Below are positions 1-8,958 of a DNA stretch of 64,000 bases, in pieces (position 1 is the first letter of the stretch; every line of letters begins with the position of its first letter). Where the stretch lies: assembly GCF_004362055.1 (NCBI RefSeq), contig NZ_SNXB01000007.1:124001-188000 (forward strand). Direction: 5' to 3'. This DNA is from Flavobacterium sp. 245 (GTDB taxonomy: Bacteria > Bacteroidota > Bacteroidia > Flavobacteriales > Flavobacteriaceae). The translations under genes were made by a program, and so were the position numbers. The notes beneath the pieces are model-generated. The model saw nothing but the letters and a program-made list of their open reading frames with translations, was not told the DNA's origin and ran no database searches.

Positions 1-1486
1 ATCCCATTGATTGATGATAATTCCAAATGTTTCGCATTGGAATTCTGCTTTCAAGCGGACCAATTGTGTTTTTCCATTTATAAATATTGTGAAGTCCATC
101 GCCATGTGCAACGCATCCGCCTGGGAAACGAACAAATTTAGGATGCATAGCCGCAATGGTTTCAGCAAGATCTAAACGAAGTCCGTTTTTGCGGTTTTTG
201 AATGTTTTCTGAGGAAAAAGCGAAACCATATCAACAGCAGTTTCACCATTGGTGCTAATTTCTAAATGCGCATCATTTACCGTTTTTGAAACTTTCAAAA
301 CGACATTCAATTTTTTCCAAGAAGCTGTCGGCGTAAAACTTGTTTCGGCTAAAATTTCTCCATTCGAAGATTTTAATCGAGCTGTTGCTTTTGTTCCTTT
401 AGCAAAAACACTAAAATCGTATTTCTCATTAGCTTTTACTGCAATCCCGTCAAAGCCAGAATTACTGATACTTCCTTTCGTAATTATTGCATAATTTGGA
501 TTGTTGGTATGAATTGGATTTTCTTTAGCAATTTTAAAATCACCACTCCAAGCCATCGTCGCATTCCATTTTTCGTCTCTTTCTTTTTTATCGTGAAGTG
601 CATATTCAAAATCACGATTCTGAATCAGTTCGCCATACAAACCGCCATCAGCAGCATAATTGATATCTTCGAAAAAAATTCCCGTAAGCATATTGCTGAT
701 TTTTTTTGACTGCTGACCATCTATTTTAATTTCGGCTTTTACTGGTTTTAAGCCTGCAAATAGCAGACTATCGCTCTTTGGAGAAGTATTGTCTTTTTTA
801 TCTCTAAACTTAACCGATTCCATGTTTTTAATCATGGAATCGACCAAACTCCAGTCAACTTGATGCAATGTTCCCTGCAAAACCACACCTTGCAAAGTGA
901 TTTCGCTTTTCAATTTAAGTGAAGAAACACTTGCGTCAATTGCTGTCGGACTGTAATTTTTGAAATCTTTTGTTGCAGTGAAGTAATTTTTTCCGCTTTC
1001 GCTGAAGTGTACCAAATATTGACCTTCTTTTTGACTTACCTGCACATTTTGAATAACCGATTTGTCTTCGCCTTTGCCAACAAAATTTTTCATTCCCTGA
1101 ATATAATTTTGTCTTCCCCAATTCACTAAATCTTTACTTTCAGAATGTGCAAAAACGTTGTCTTTTACACTCCAGAAACAGTGAAAAAGCCCAGCATTAT
1201 CTCGAATCAAAAAAGGTTCAGACATGCTTTTTCCAGTTGGACCCCAGCTTCCAAAATCTGATTTCAGAAAACTAAATTCCGGACCAATTGAAAACCAATT
1301 TTTCTGATCTGTACTCCATGCAAAATGAAGTCCGTTTTTGCCATTATTCTTTAAAGTTGAATACGCAAATAAATATACTTTATCTGGTTTTTCATCCATT
1401 GGCTTTACGCCAAATCCCGACGTTATAAAAATAATCGTGAAAAGTAAAATCAGGCTAAAAAGACAGCGAAGCAAAAATGTTTTCAT
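1..1486 (-). CDS. Alpha-L-arabinofuranosidase, GH51, partial (3' end beyond window)
   Basis: Found by translating the minus strand from the ATG at 1486; the frame stays open to base 1. Residues 1-25 are a hydrophobic signal sequence. About residues 35-230 form a separate N-terminal region with a propeller-like look (SKDLVNW near residue 120), reminiscent of GH43-type folds. From about residue 255 the sequence is typical GH51: GIFFEDINYAADGGLYGE, QNRDFEY, then AAMHPKFVRFPGG near residue 455. The catalytic glutamates of GH51 lie further downstream and are not visible. The start overlaps the GH27 stop by one base (TAATG), so the two are translationally coupled. Expected role: removal of arabinofuranose side chains from arabinogalactan or arabinan. 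GH51 assignment is firm; the N-terminal domain identity is a guess. Confidence 0.85.
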   Translation of the reverse strand, partial: MKTFLLRCLFSLILLFTIIFITSGFGVKPMDEKPDKVYLFAYSTLKNNGKNGLHFAWSTDQKNWFSIGPEFSFLKSDFGSWGPTGKSMSEPFLIRDNAGLFHCFWSVKDNVFAHSESKDLVNWGRQNYIQGMKNFVGKGEDKSVIQNVQVSQKEGQYLVHFSESGKNYFTATKDFKNYSPTAIDASVSSLKLKSEITLQGVVLQGTLHQVDWSLVDSMIKNMESVKFRDKKDNTSPKSDSLLFAGLKPVKAEIKIDGQQSKKISNMLTGIFFEDINYAADGGLYGELIQNRDFEYALHDKKERDEKWNATMAWSGDFKIAKENPIHTNNPNYAIITKGSISNSGFDGIAVKANEKYDFSVFAKGTKATARLKSSNGEILAETSFTPTASWKKLNVVLKVSKTVNDAHLEISTNGETAVDMVSLFPQKTFKNRKNGLRLDLAETIAAMHPKFVRFPGGCVAHGDGLHNIYKWKNTIGPLESRIPMRNIWNYHQSMG

Positions 1487-2856
1487 TATTTTTTACCTTT
1501 TAATTGATATAAAACTGAAGCGTGTGCTTTTAGATCTGCTGCAATTTCTTTTGAAGATAATTTAGATTTTTCACCTGTCCACATATTTAAAACTTCAACT
1601 GAACCAGAAAGTCCTAGATCAGCAAGATTTACCGAAACTTTTTCTGAAGTTGCATCTGAAATATTAAATAAAGCCAAATAAACACTTCCGTCTTTTGCAT
1701 TTTTTGAAGTTACAGCGATTTTACCGTCTTTCTGAAAAAGCTGTTTTACTGCTGTACTTTCATTGTGCATTTTCACAACCTCTTTATTCGTTAATAGTGA
1801 AAGTGTAAAAGCGTCATTGCTTGGCAAATCTCCTCCAAAAAACAAAGGCGATTTAAAGATATTGAAAAACGTAATTAAAGTATATTGCTCGTCTTTTGTC
1901 AATCGCGTCATTCTATCTTCTCCGCGTTCTCCACGCACTGAAATACGCCCAAGCGGAATCATATCGCAATCTGGCCATGTTCCCGGCGCGATGTAAGGAT
2001 ACCATTTTTGAGCAACATCCATTAAATGTGTGATGTGTGGCCAAGTATCCCAAACATCGTCAACCATTCTCCACATATTTGCGTGTGTTGTTACGTGCGG
2101 TGCTGCAGAAATTGGCGTTTCTCCCGGCGAAGTACTTAAAACAATTTTGCGTCCGCATTTGTCGATTGCATTTCTAATCAAGTTAATTTCACCTTCATGA
2201 TAAGGTCTTGACAAATCATCAATTTTAATAAAATCAACACCCCATTGCGCATACAATTCAAATATAGAATCATAATATTCCTGCGCACCAGGTTTGTCTG
2301 CCACGACAGTGTAATTGTCTCTCAGCCATTCGCACTGTAATGCTGTTGAGTAAATTTGATCAGCTGTAATTCCGTTTGTGCCTTTAATTGGCAGTTTTTC
2401 TTCAACCGCTTTTTTAGGAACTCCACGCATAATGTGAATCCCGAATTTCAATCCTTTTTTATGAATATAATCGGCTAAAGGCTTAAAACCTTGTCCATCT
2501 TTTGCAGAAGGAAATCTGTTGACTGCCGGCAAATATCTTCCAAATTTATCCATTACATAACGCGGATCTGTCTGGTTGTAACCGCCCGCTTTGTCATTTT
2601 CAACAAACCATCTGATATCAACAATAACATATTCCCATCCATATTTTTTAAGCTCTTTTGCCATATAATCGGCATTGGCTTTTACTTCGTGTTCCTCTAC
2701 AGTTGGTCCGTAACAATCCCAGCTGTTCCAGCCCATTGGCGGTGTTTGCGCCCATTGCTTAAATTCTTCTTTTCCAAATGTTTTGGTCTGTGCATTTGAA
2801 GAAACCGATACCAAAACAATTCCTAAAGCAAGGGCAATTCTATTTTTTATTTTCAT
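1486..2856 (-). CDS. Alpha-galactosidase-like glycoside hydrolase, GH27
   Basis: 456 residues with a signal peptide ending near SSNAQ (residue 23). The GH27/melibiase opening PPMGWNSWDCYG is at residues 39-50. The nucleophile motif FIKIDDLS is near residue 211 and the acid/base candidate in MVDDVWD near 266. A C-terminal beta-sandwich follows to residue 456. GH27 includes alpha-galactosidases and beta-L-arabinopyranosidases; both would act on terminal sugars of arabinogalactan, and the sequence alone does not decide. It sits between a GH2 (152-bp gap upstream) and GH51 (1-base overlap downstream) in the PUL operon. Periplasmic location is inferred from the signal peptide without a lipobox. 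Confidence 0.85.
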   Translation of the reverse strand: MKIKNRIALALGIVLVSVSSNAQTKTFGKEEFKQWAQTPPMGWNSWDCYGPTVEEHEVKANADYMAKELKKYGWEYVIVDIRWFVENDKAGGYNQTDPRYVMDKFGRYLPAVNRFPSAKDGQGFKPLADYIHKKGLKFGIHIMRGVPKKAVEEKLPIKGTNGITADQIYSTALQCEWLRDNYTVVADKPGAQEYYDSIFELYAQWGVDFIKIDDLSRPYHEGEINLIRNAIDKCGRKIVLSTSPGETPISAAPHVTTHANMWRMVDDVWDTWPHITHLMDVAQKWYPYIAPGTWPDCDMIPLGRISVRGERGEDRMTRLTKDEQYTLITFFNIFKSPLFFGGDLPSNDAFTLSLLTNKEVVKMHNESTAVKQLFQKDGKIAVTSKNAKDGSVYLALFNISDATSEKVSVNLADLGLSGSVEVLNMWTGEKSKLSSKEIAADLKAHASVLYQLKGKK

Positions 2857-2919
2857 TTTCGACTTAAATAAATGTGAATATTACACTTGTAAATATATAA
2901 AACTTTTTGTTATAATGCA

Positions 2920-2962
2920 CAATTAACCTGCCTACTAACCAATAAAGCAGACAGGTTAATTG
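2920..2962. repeat. 11-bp inverted repeat between GH2 and GH27 genes
   Basis: CAATTAACCTG at 2920-2930 is matched exactly by its reverse complement at 2952-2962, with a 21-base loop. There is no T-run after it on the minus strand, so it is not a classic terminator. It could be a stem that stabilises or processes the polycistronic mRNA. Confidence 0.5.
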
Positions 2963-3008
2963 AAAATTTAAAATAACTAACTAATAATTTTCTATTGTAG
3001 AAAATGCC

Positions 3009-5429
3009 TTATTTCACGTTAATCATCACTTCTACAGGTTTTAACCATTGGCTTGTAAAAGTAACTTTGATAGGCTGTGCATCACCATTCGCCTGAACGT
3101 AAGCTGCAATATGTCCGTGAAAAACTCTTTGAATATTATCTGAATAATCAGTCATGTCGCTGTTATTTCCAGCTTCAAGTCCTAATAAAGTTCCAGGACC
3201 GCTGATGGTACAAGTCACTTCATTATCTGAAAGCATAACCGGAAGACCATTTTGATCTTTTACCTGAACCATGATTTTAGCAACACCTTTATCTTTACTG
3301 ATTGTAATATCTTTTTCGGCAATTGTCAATTCAACTGGCTGTTGTGTTGAAGCAATCGCATAACGGCTTACTTCTTTATCATTTGCATCTAAACCAATTG
3401 CTTCCAGTTTTCCTGAAGCAAATGGAATATCCCAGTAAATAATTCCGGTCTTTTCGTCGTATAATTTTGTTTCGCCAACTACTTTTCCGTTCAATTCTAA
3501 ACGTGCTTTTGCCGCATTTGTATAGCAAACTACACGAATTTTTTGTCCCGCCTCGTAATTCCAGATTGCCCACGCATCTTTAGAAACATCTTTATCATTT
3601 GTCAACGGATAAGTTCCCACGTATGCCATTGGTTTATCTGACCATAATGACTGACGGAAATAGCCACGAGGTTTGATAACGCCAGCAAAATCAACTAAAC
3701 CAGAATAAAATCCTCTTGAAGGCCATCTTCCAGATTCTCCCAAATAATCAATTCCTGTCCACAAGAACTGTCCGAAAATATGTTTGTTGTTTTTTACTGC
3801 TAACCAAGGATCCATATCGTGAACATTTTCACTTCCGTAGATTACTCTGTTTGGATATTTTTTATGATCTGTCTGGTATTTACTTTCTGTGTAATTGTAT
3901 CCTGTAATATCTAAAGCTCCCGGATATTCCGTTTCGTTAGACATTGCAACACCCGCCAATCCGGCTGTTGTAGGACGCGATTTATCGTATTTTTTAACTG
4001 CTGCAACTAAACGTTTTGCAATCACTCCAAGACGCATTGCATCTGGCGCATCTGGTTTATAACCTCCATAAGCCGCTTGGCCGAAACCATCTTTACCTTT
4101 ATCTAAAACTGGGTGCGAGTACGGATCGTTTGGATAATCAACCTCATTTCCTATACTCCATGCAAAAACGGAAAGGTGGTTTCTGTCTCGACGTACAAAA
4201 TCTTCCAAATCTTTTTCGGCGTAATCTTTAAAAATGTCAAATGAGCCTTCAAAACCTGGAGTTCCGTAATTCCAGCCCTCCAGCCATTTACGTTTTGGAA
4301 ATTCCCATTCGTCATAAGCTTCGTTTAAAACCAATAAACCTAATTCGTCGCAAAGTTCGTAGAAATCTGGCGCTTGAGGATTATGACTTGTACGGATGGC
4401 ATTTACACCAATTTCTTTAAGTGTTTTTAATCTCGTTTTCCAAACTTCTCTTGGAACAGCTGCTCCTAAAACTCCGGCATCATGGTGCAAACAAACACCT
4501 TTCATTTTCATCCATTTTCCGTTAAGCGCAAAACCATTATTTGCATCAAAAGTGAAATTTCTAAAACCTGTTTTAGTTACTGTTTTGTCAATTTCTTTTC
4601 CGTCTTTTAAAACTGTTGTTTTAAGCTCGTATAAATTCGGATTTTCTAAATCCCATAATTGTGGATTTTTGACATTTATTTTAGCCGAAATTTTTCCGTT
4701 TTGATTTGCTGCAACATCAATTTTAGAGGTTGATTTTGCTACTGATTTTCCGTCTTTTGAAAACAATTCATTTACAACTGTTAAAGATGATTTTGAAGAA
4801 GAACCGTTCTCTACATCAACCTCAACATTCAAAGTCCCTGCTCCTTTTTTAACTTCTGGATACGCATAAACACCCCATTGTGCAATATGAACCGGATTTG
4901 CATACACCACCCAAACGTTTCTGTAAATTCCTGAACCTGTGTACCATCTTGAATCGGCGCTTTGGCTGTGATCGACACGAACAGAAATAGTGTTTTCACC
5001 ACCGTATTTCACGAATTGAGTTGCATCATAAGCAAAAGAAATATATCCGTTTGGACGTTTCCCTAATGAATGTCCGTTGATAAAAACTTCGCTTCTGTTG
5101 TAAACACCCTCAAAATACAAATACACTTTCTCACCCGATTTGCTTTGCGGAATATTGATTGATTTTCTGTACCAAGCAATTCCACCAGGCAAATATCCTT
5201 GACAGCTCGCTAAAGTTGGACTCAATTGTCCTTTTACGCTCCAGTCGTGCGGCACATTTACTTGCTGCCATTTGCTGTCGTCAAAAGTTGTGTTTTTTGC
5301 ATCTGGAGTTTCCTGAAGATTGAACTTCCAGCTGTCATTAATTTTTTTTGAATCTCCAAACGATATTTGACTGCTCGCAGACAAACATGAAAAGAGTAAA
5401 ACGGGGATTAAGCTTTTTTTAGTTAACAT
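3009..5429 (-). CDS. Beta-galactosidase-like GH2 enzyme
   Basis: 806 residues with a signal peptide (cleavage near SSSQ, residue about 20). Domain order follows GH2: N-terminal sugar-binding jelly roll (about 25-190, with VNVPHDW), immunoglobulin-like domain (190-300), TIM barrel (300-600), and C-terminal beta domains. The acid/base glutamate is in WSIGNEV near residue 427 and the nucleophile in YGSENV near 533. It probably removes beta-linked galactose from side chains made accessible by the adjacent GH30 enzymes. GH2 also contains beta-glucuronidases and beta-mannosidases; galactosidase is the best guess from context. It is the third enzyme of the PUL operon. Confidence 0.85.
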   Translation of the reverse strand: MLTKKSLIPVLLFSCLSASSQISFGDSKKINDSWKFNLQETPDAKNTTFDDSKWQQVNVPHDWSVKGQLSPTLASCQGYLPGGIAWYRKSINIPQSKSGEKVYLYFEGVYNRSEVFINGHSLGKRPNGYISFAYDATQFVKYGGENTISVRVDHSQSADSRWYTGSGIYRNVWVVYANPVHIAQWGVYAYPEVKKGAGTLNVEVDVENGSSSKSSLTVVNELFSKDGKSVAKSTSKIDVAANQNGKISAKINVKNPQLWDLENPNLYELKTTVLKDGKEIDKTVTKTGFRNFTFDANNGFALNGKWMKMKGVCLHHDAGVLGAAVPREVWKTRLKTLKEIGVNAIRTSHNPQAPDFYELCDELGLLVLNEAYDEWEFPKRKWLEGWNYGTPGFEGSFDIFKDYAEKDLEDFVRRDRNHLSVFAWSIGNEVDYPNDPYSHPVLDKGKDGFGQAAYGGYKPDAPDAMRLGVIAKRLVAAVKKYDKSRPTTAGLAGVAMSNETEYPGALDITGYNYTESKYQTDHKKYPNRVIYGSENVHDMDPWLAVKNNKHIFGQFLWTGIDYLGESGRWPSRGFYSGLVDFAGVIKPRGYFRQSLWSDKPMAYVGTYPLTNDKDVSKDAWAIWNYEAGQKIRVVCYTNAAKARLELNGKVVGETKLYDEKTGIIYWDIPFASGKLEAIGLDANDKEVSRYAIASTQQPVELTIAEKDITISKDKGVAKIMVQVKDQNGLPVMLSDNEVTCTISGPGTLLGLEAGNNSDMTDYSDNIQRVFHGHIAAYVQANGDAQPIKVTFTSQWLKPVEVMINVK

Positions 5430-5445
5430 GTTTTATTATTTTTTT

Positions 5446-5500
5446 GTTTCAGGTTTCAAGTTTCAGGTTTCGGAATCAACTTGAAACCTGAAACTTGAAA
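5446..5500. repeat. Heptamer array arranged as an inverted pair
   Basis: Four units of GTTTCAG/GTTTCAA run from 5446 to 5473, then a 6-base spacer, then three complementary units (CTTGAAA, CCTGAAA, CTTGAAA) at 5480-5500. It fills the spacer between the GH30 stop (5506) and the GH2 start (5429), and would fold as a hairpin in the mRNA. Confidence 0.8.
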
Positions 5501-5505
5501 CAATT

Positions 5506-7092
5506 TTAATTTTGTAATTCTCCCACAAACGTCACTACTGATTTTGCAGGGATTTCTAGATTGTCAATTTTCTGAACATCACTTCTTTTTAAATTGGAAG
5601 TTTCAGAAGTTATATACGGAGTAAACTCATTGTTTTTTAAAGTTCCTTTTGATAAATCGAACTTATATTTTTGAGCTGATTTTCCGCAGTTTACAGCAAC
5701 TACAATTAATTTTTTGTTTTGAACATCTTTATACGCTGTCAACATAACATCATTTGCAGCATCTAATTCATTTTGATTTGGAACATCAACTCGCTGCATT
5801 CCTGGACGAACAAAAAGCGAATAATTTCCTAGAGCCCAAAGCAGTTTTGAATCGTGAAATTCTCCATCGTTTCTCACATAATTTGGCTCCGTTCCGCCTT
5901 TGCTTTTTCCGTCATCCAAATAAATCAAACCGTCTTTGTAATCCACTCGTGTAATAGAAGTCCACCATTGCCATGAAGCCGCATTTGCCACCGCAATATC
6001 ATTATGAATCAAGCGTGCCACAAATAGCGCCGTCTGCATTCCTAAATCTCTTCCGCCGCCTGAACCGCCCGGAATTTCATTTTCTCCCGGATTTTCTAAA
6101 ATGCAATATTCAGACTGCCAATATCTTAAACCTGGATTCTGTTTTACGTTTGCTGCAATTAATTTTCTGCTTAAAACCTGTTTTTCAACAGGCCACGTTG
6201 TAAAGTAACTATGGCCAAGAATCACATTTTTTACATTAGAGAATTTCGAAACGTTAGTTTTTGTCTTTCCAAAAAAGAAATCAATTTGATTGTCGCGATT
6301 TTCTTTATTTACATTTTCATACAAATAATCAATCTGTGCTGCTTCGGCAATTACAATTTCAGTATTCATTTTGTTAGCTTTCAGTTTTTCTGAAAGTGAT
6401 TTGGTCAAATCATAAATTTCCTGATTGGTTGCCGGAGTTCCTTCCTGACTGTTCGTATCACCATGTTTTGGCATCCATTCCCATTGTGGTTCGTTTATCG
6501 GACTAACGTAATCGAATTTTATTCCTTCTTTTTTCTCCAATCCTTGAATACTTTGAACTAAGAAATCGGCAAATTTTGGAATTGCACCATCTTTTAGATT
6601 CAGTTTATTCTTTTGAGAGGCAAAAGACAAACCATTGTTTGTCATATAAACCGGCGGACTATTGGTAAAAATCAAGAATTTATCGACGCCGCGTTTTTTA
6701 GCTGCCTGCAAAAACCATCTTTGCCCTTCTTGTTTTGAAAAATCATAAGTTCCGTCAGCATTTAAGAAACATTCGCTTCTTCTCCATTCGTCTGAAACTT
6801 TGCTGTTTTCCCCTTGCTCTGTACTTCCAGCGCCAAGATTGAATCTCCAGATCGAAAGTCCAATCCCTTTAGGATTTCCCTGAGCATCAATTTCTTGACT
6901 GAAAAGCAAATCGGCAATGGCATTCTTTTTTTGTTCGGGCCAATTTTTTCCCACAAACTGCGTTCTCCACGCATCAGAACCTCCAAAACCGTCCATAGTC
7001 TGAACGACTTTGTCTGTACTGATAACCGCAGTTCGTTGTCCAAATGACAGCGAACTCATTACCAGAAAAAGTGAGATATATACTTTTTTCAT
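5506..7092 (-). CDS. GH30 endo-beta-1,6-galactanase-like enzyme (signal-peptide form)
   Basis: 528 residues, signal peptide with cleavage near LSFGQ (residue 19). The (beta/alpha)8 catalytic domain starts with VVQTMDGFGGSDAW. The acid/base glutamate is in SPINEPQWEW near residue 200 and the nucleophile in WQSEYCILE near 327; a beta-sandwich typical of GH30 closes the protein. The closest family I recognise is the endo-beta-1,6-galactanase-like GH30 group. Its paralogue directly upstream (7320-8957) is a lipoprotein, so one enzyme is likely on the cell surface and this one in the periplasm. Exact linkage specificity is inferred, not shown. Confidence 0.85.
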   Translation of the reverse strand: MKKVYISLFLVMSSLSFGQRTAVISTDKVVQTMDGFGGSDAWRTQFVGKNWPEQKKNAIADLLFSQEIDAQGNPKGIGLSIWRFNLGAGSTEQGENSKVSDEWRRSECFLNADGTYDFSKQEGQRWFLQAAKKRGVDKFLIFTNSPPVYMTNNGLSFASQKNKLNLKDGAIPKFADFLVQSIQGLEKKEGIKFDYVSPINEPQWEWMPKHGDTNSQEGTPATNQEIYDLTKSLSEKLKANKMNTEIVIAEAAQIDYLYENVNKENRDNQIDFFFGKTKTNVSKFSNVKNVILGHSYFTTWPVEKQVLSRKLIAANVKQNPGLRYWQSEYCILENPGENEIPGGSGGGRDLGMQTALFVARLIHNDIAVANAASWQWWTSITRVDYKDGLIYLDDGKSKGGTEPNYVRNDGEFHDSKLLWALGNYSLFVRPGMQRVDVPNQNELDAANDVMLTAYKDVQNKKLIVVAVNCGKSAQKYKFDLSKGTLKNNEFTPYITSETSNLKRSDVQKIDNLEIPAKSVVTFVGELQN

Positions 7093-7121
7093 TTAATTTT
7101 TTTATTTCTATTATCCTCAAA

Positions 7122-7227
7122 ATTGTCATTTCGACGAAGGAGAAATCTCCGCAAGTAACTCCATAATCTAGATCTCTAATCTTTGGCGAGCTACTCGTGG
7201 AGATTCCTCGTTCCTCGGAATGACAAT
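7122..7227. repeat. Dispersed inverted-repeat element, family S copy 1
   Basis: Begins ATTGTCATTTCGACGAAGG and ends with the near-complement GGAATGACAAT. About 106 bp, imperfect arms. Related copies lie at 36548-36651 and 52508-52637. It is intergenic, between the two GH30 genes. Confidence 0.8.
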
Positions 7228-7282
7228 ATTGTGGTAATCCTACTAATTTTAGACAACTTTGACAAAGTTTTTACGTTCTCAA

Positions 7283-7320
7283 AACCTCAGTACCTTAGTA
7301 CCTCAGCATCTCAGAACCTT
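7283..7320. repeat. Octamer array abutting the GH30 stop codon
   Basis: Five phased units: AACCTCAG, TACCTTAG, TACCTCAG, CATCTCAG and a partial AACCTT. The last base is the first base of the minus-strand stop at 7320-7322. Similar units occur at 36501, 36721 and 57392. Confidence 0.8.
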
Positions 7321-8957
7321 TATTTATAAGTTCCCACATAAGTCACCACAGACCTAGCTGGAATTTCTAAACTACCAGCATCAACCGCAGTTCCTTTTTT
7401 TAAACTTAAAGTTTCAGAAGTTGTATAAGGAGTCAATTTATTATCAGCCAAAGCTCCTCCTGCAAGATTCAATTTATAGGCTTTCGCCGATTTGCTAATG
7501 TTTACTGCAACAATTACCAGTTTTTTAGTAGCTGCATCTTTGTAAGCCGTTACCATGACATCGTTTAAAGCTGTTGCATTATCAACACTTGGAATTTGAA
7601 CTCTTACCATTCCCGGTTTTACGAAAAATGAAAAGTTTCCTAACGCCCATAATGTTTTTGAATCTCTGATGAAACCATCGTTTTTACAATAATCAGCATT
7701 TCCAGCTCCATTGCTTGCATTGTCATCAACATGAATTAAACCGTCTTTGTAATCACCACGGCTTATTGCTGTCCACCACTGCCAAGAAGTTACGCCTCCA
7801 AGTGCAATATCAGTACTGATAATACGGGCTGTCCAAAGTGCAAGAGGCATTCCTAAGTCTCTTCCTGAACCTGCTCCACCTGGTAATTCTGCTGTTCCCG
7901 GACTCTCTAAAACGCAATATTCAGAAGACCAAAGGCTAACACCACCAACAGACTGAATTCTCGAAGCTGCAGCTTGTCTTGACGAAATCATTTCGCTTAA
8001 AGGCCAAGCTTGCCAATAGCTGTGTCCAGAAATGGTTTTCTTTACATTGCTTAAACCTGTGATTTTTTTAGCAGAATTTGATGCAAAGAAATAATCAATT
8101 TGATTTGATCTGCTTTCTTTTCCAGAAACTGTTTTGTAAAGCGGTTCATAAGCTCCAGCTTCTCCAACAACAATTTGAGCACCAAGTCCTTTTGACTGCA
8201 ATTTTAGAGACAAAATATTTACAAAACTGTAAATATTTGCATTTGTAGCAGGTGAACCTTCCTGACCAGAACCGTCCCATTCGTATTGTGGTTCGTTAAA
8301 CGGACTCACGTAATCGATTATTAAACCATGTTCTGTTTTTAATTTATCTAATGAAGTTGCCCAGAAATCAGCCAATTCTGGCATTTTTCCATCTTTCAAA
8401 TTATAAAATTCTTTAATGCTGGCGTGCGCTTTTCCATTTTGCGTCAAATACACTGGCGCGCTGTTTGCGAAAGCCAAAAGTTTTTCAACACCACGCTCTC
8501 TTGCTGCTTTCATAAACCAAACCTGACCGGCTTGTTTATTCATATTATAACTTACACCATCAGTTGTAAAGCATTCTGTACGTCTCCATTCATCAGTAAT
8601 ATCACTTGCGTCACCTTGTTCAGTGCTTCCTGCTCCAAGATTAAAGCGCCATAATGACAAGCCGATTCCTTTTGGATTTCCATCAGCATCAACATCTCGG
8701 CTGAATAATAAATCGGCTATTTTATTTCTTTTATCAGAAGGCCAATTTTTTCCAATAAAATTACACTGCCAAGCATCAGAAGCTCCAAAACTTTCCATAG
8801 TCTGAAGGTTCATGTCCAGATTTACATTCAATTCGGCCACTGTACTTTCTGAACCTGAATTATCTGATTTTTCAGAATCACAGCTCACAAACATGGTGCT
8901 TGCGAAAAGTAAGCCTGCACACAGCAGACTTACTTTATTTTGGTTATTAAATCTCAT
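7320..8957 (-). CDS. GH30 endo-beta-1,6-galactanase-like lipoprotein
   Basis: 545 residues. The N-terminus ends in a lipobox with Cys26 followed by DSEKSDN, an acidic stretch like those that send Bacteroidota lipoproteins to the cell surface. The catalytic domain starts with LQTMESFGASDAW. The acid/base glutamate lies in SPFNEPQYEW near residue 220 and the nucleophile in WSSEYCVLE near 345. It starts one base after the SusD stop, so it is tightly coupled to susCD; surface lipoprotein endo-enzymes in this position usually make the first cuts for import. Clearly similar to the 5506-7092 protein, so the pair arose by duplication. Confidence 0.87.
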   Translation of the reverse strand: MRFNNQNKVSLLCAGLLFASTMFVSCDSEKSDNSGSESTVAELNVNLDMNLQTMESFGASDAWQCNFIGKNWPSDKRNKIADLLFSRDVDADGNPKGIGLSLWRFNLGAGSTEQGDASDITDEWRRTECFTTDGVSYNMNKQAGQVWFMKAARERGVEKLLAFANSAPVYLTQNGKAHASIKEFYNLKDGKMPELADFWATSLDKLKTEHGLIIDYVSPFNEPQYEWDGSGQEGSPATNANIYSFVNILSLKLQSKGLGAQIVVGEAGAYEPLYKTVSGKESRSNQIDYFFASNSAKKITGLSNVKKTISGHSYWQAWPLSEMISSRQAAASRIQSVGGVSLWSSEYCVLESPGTAELPGGAGSGRDLGMPLALWTARIISTDIALGGVTSWQWWTAISRGDYKDGLIHVDDNASNGAGNADYCKNDGFIRDSKTLWALGNFSFFVKPGMVRVQIPSVDNATALNDVMVTAYKDAATKKLVIVAVNISKSAKAYKLNLAGGALADNKLTPYTTSETLSLKKGTAVDAGSLEIPARSVVTYVGTYK

Positions 8958-8958
8958 T

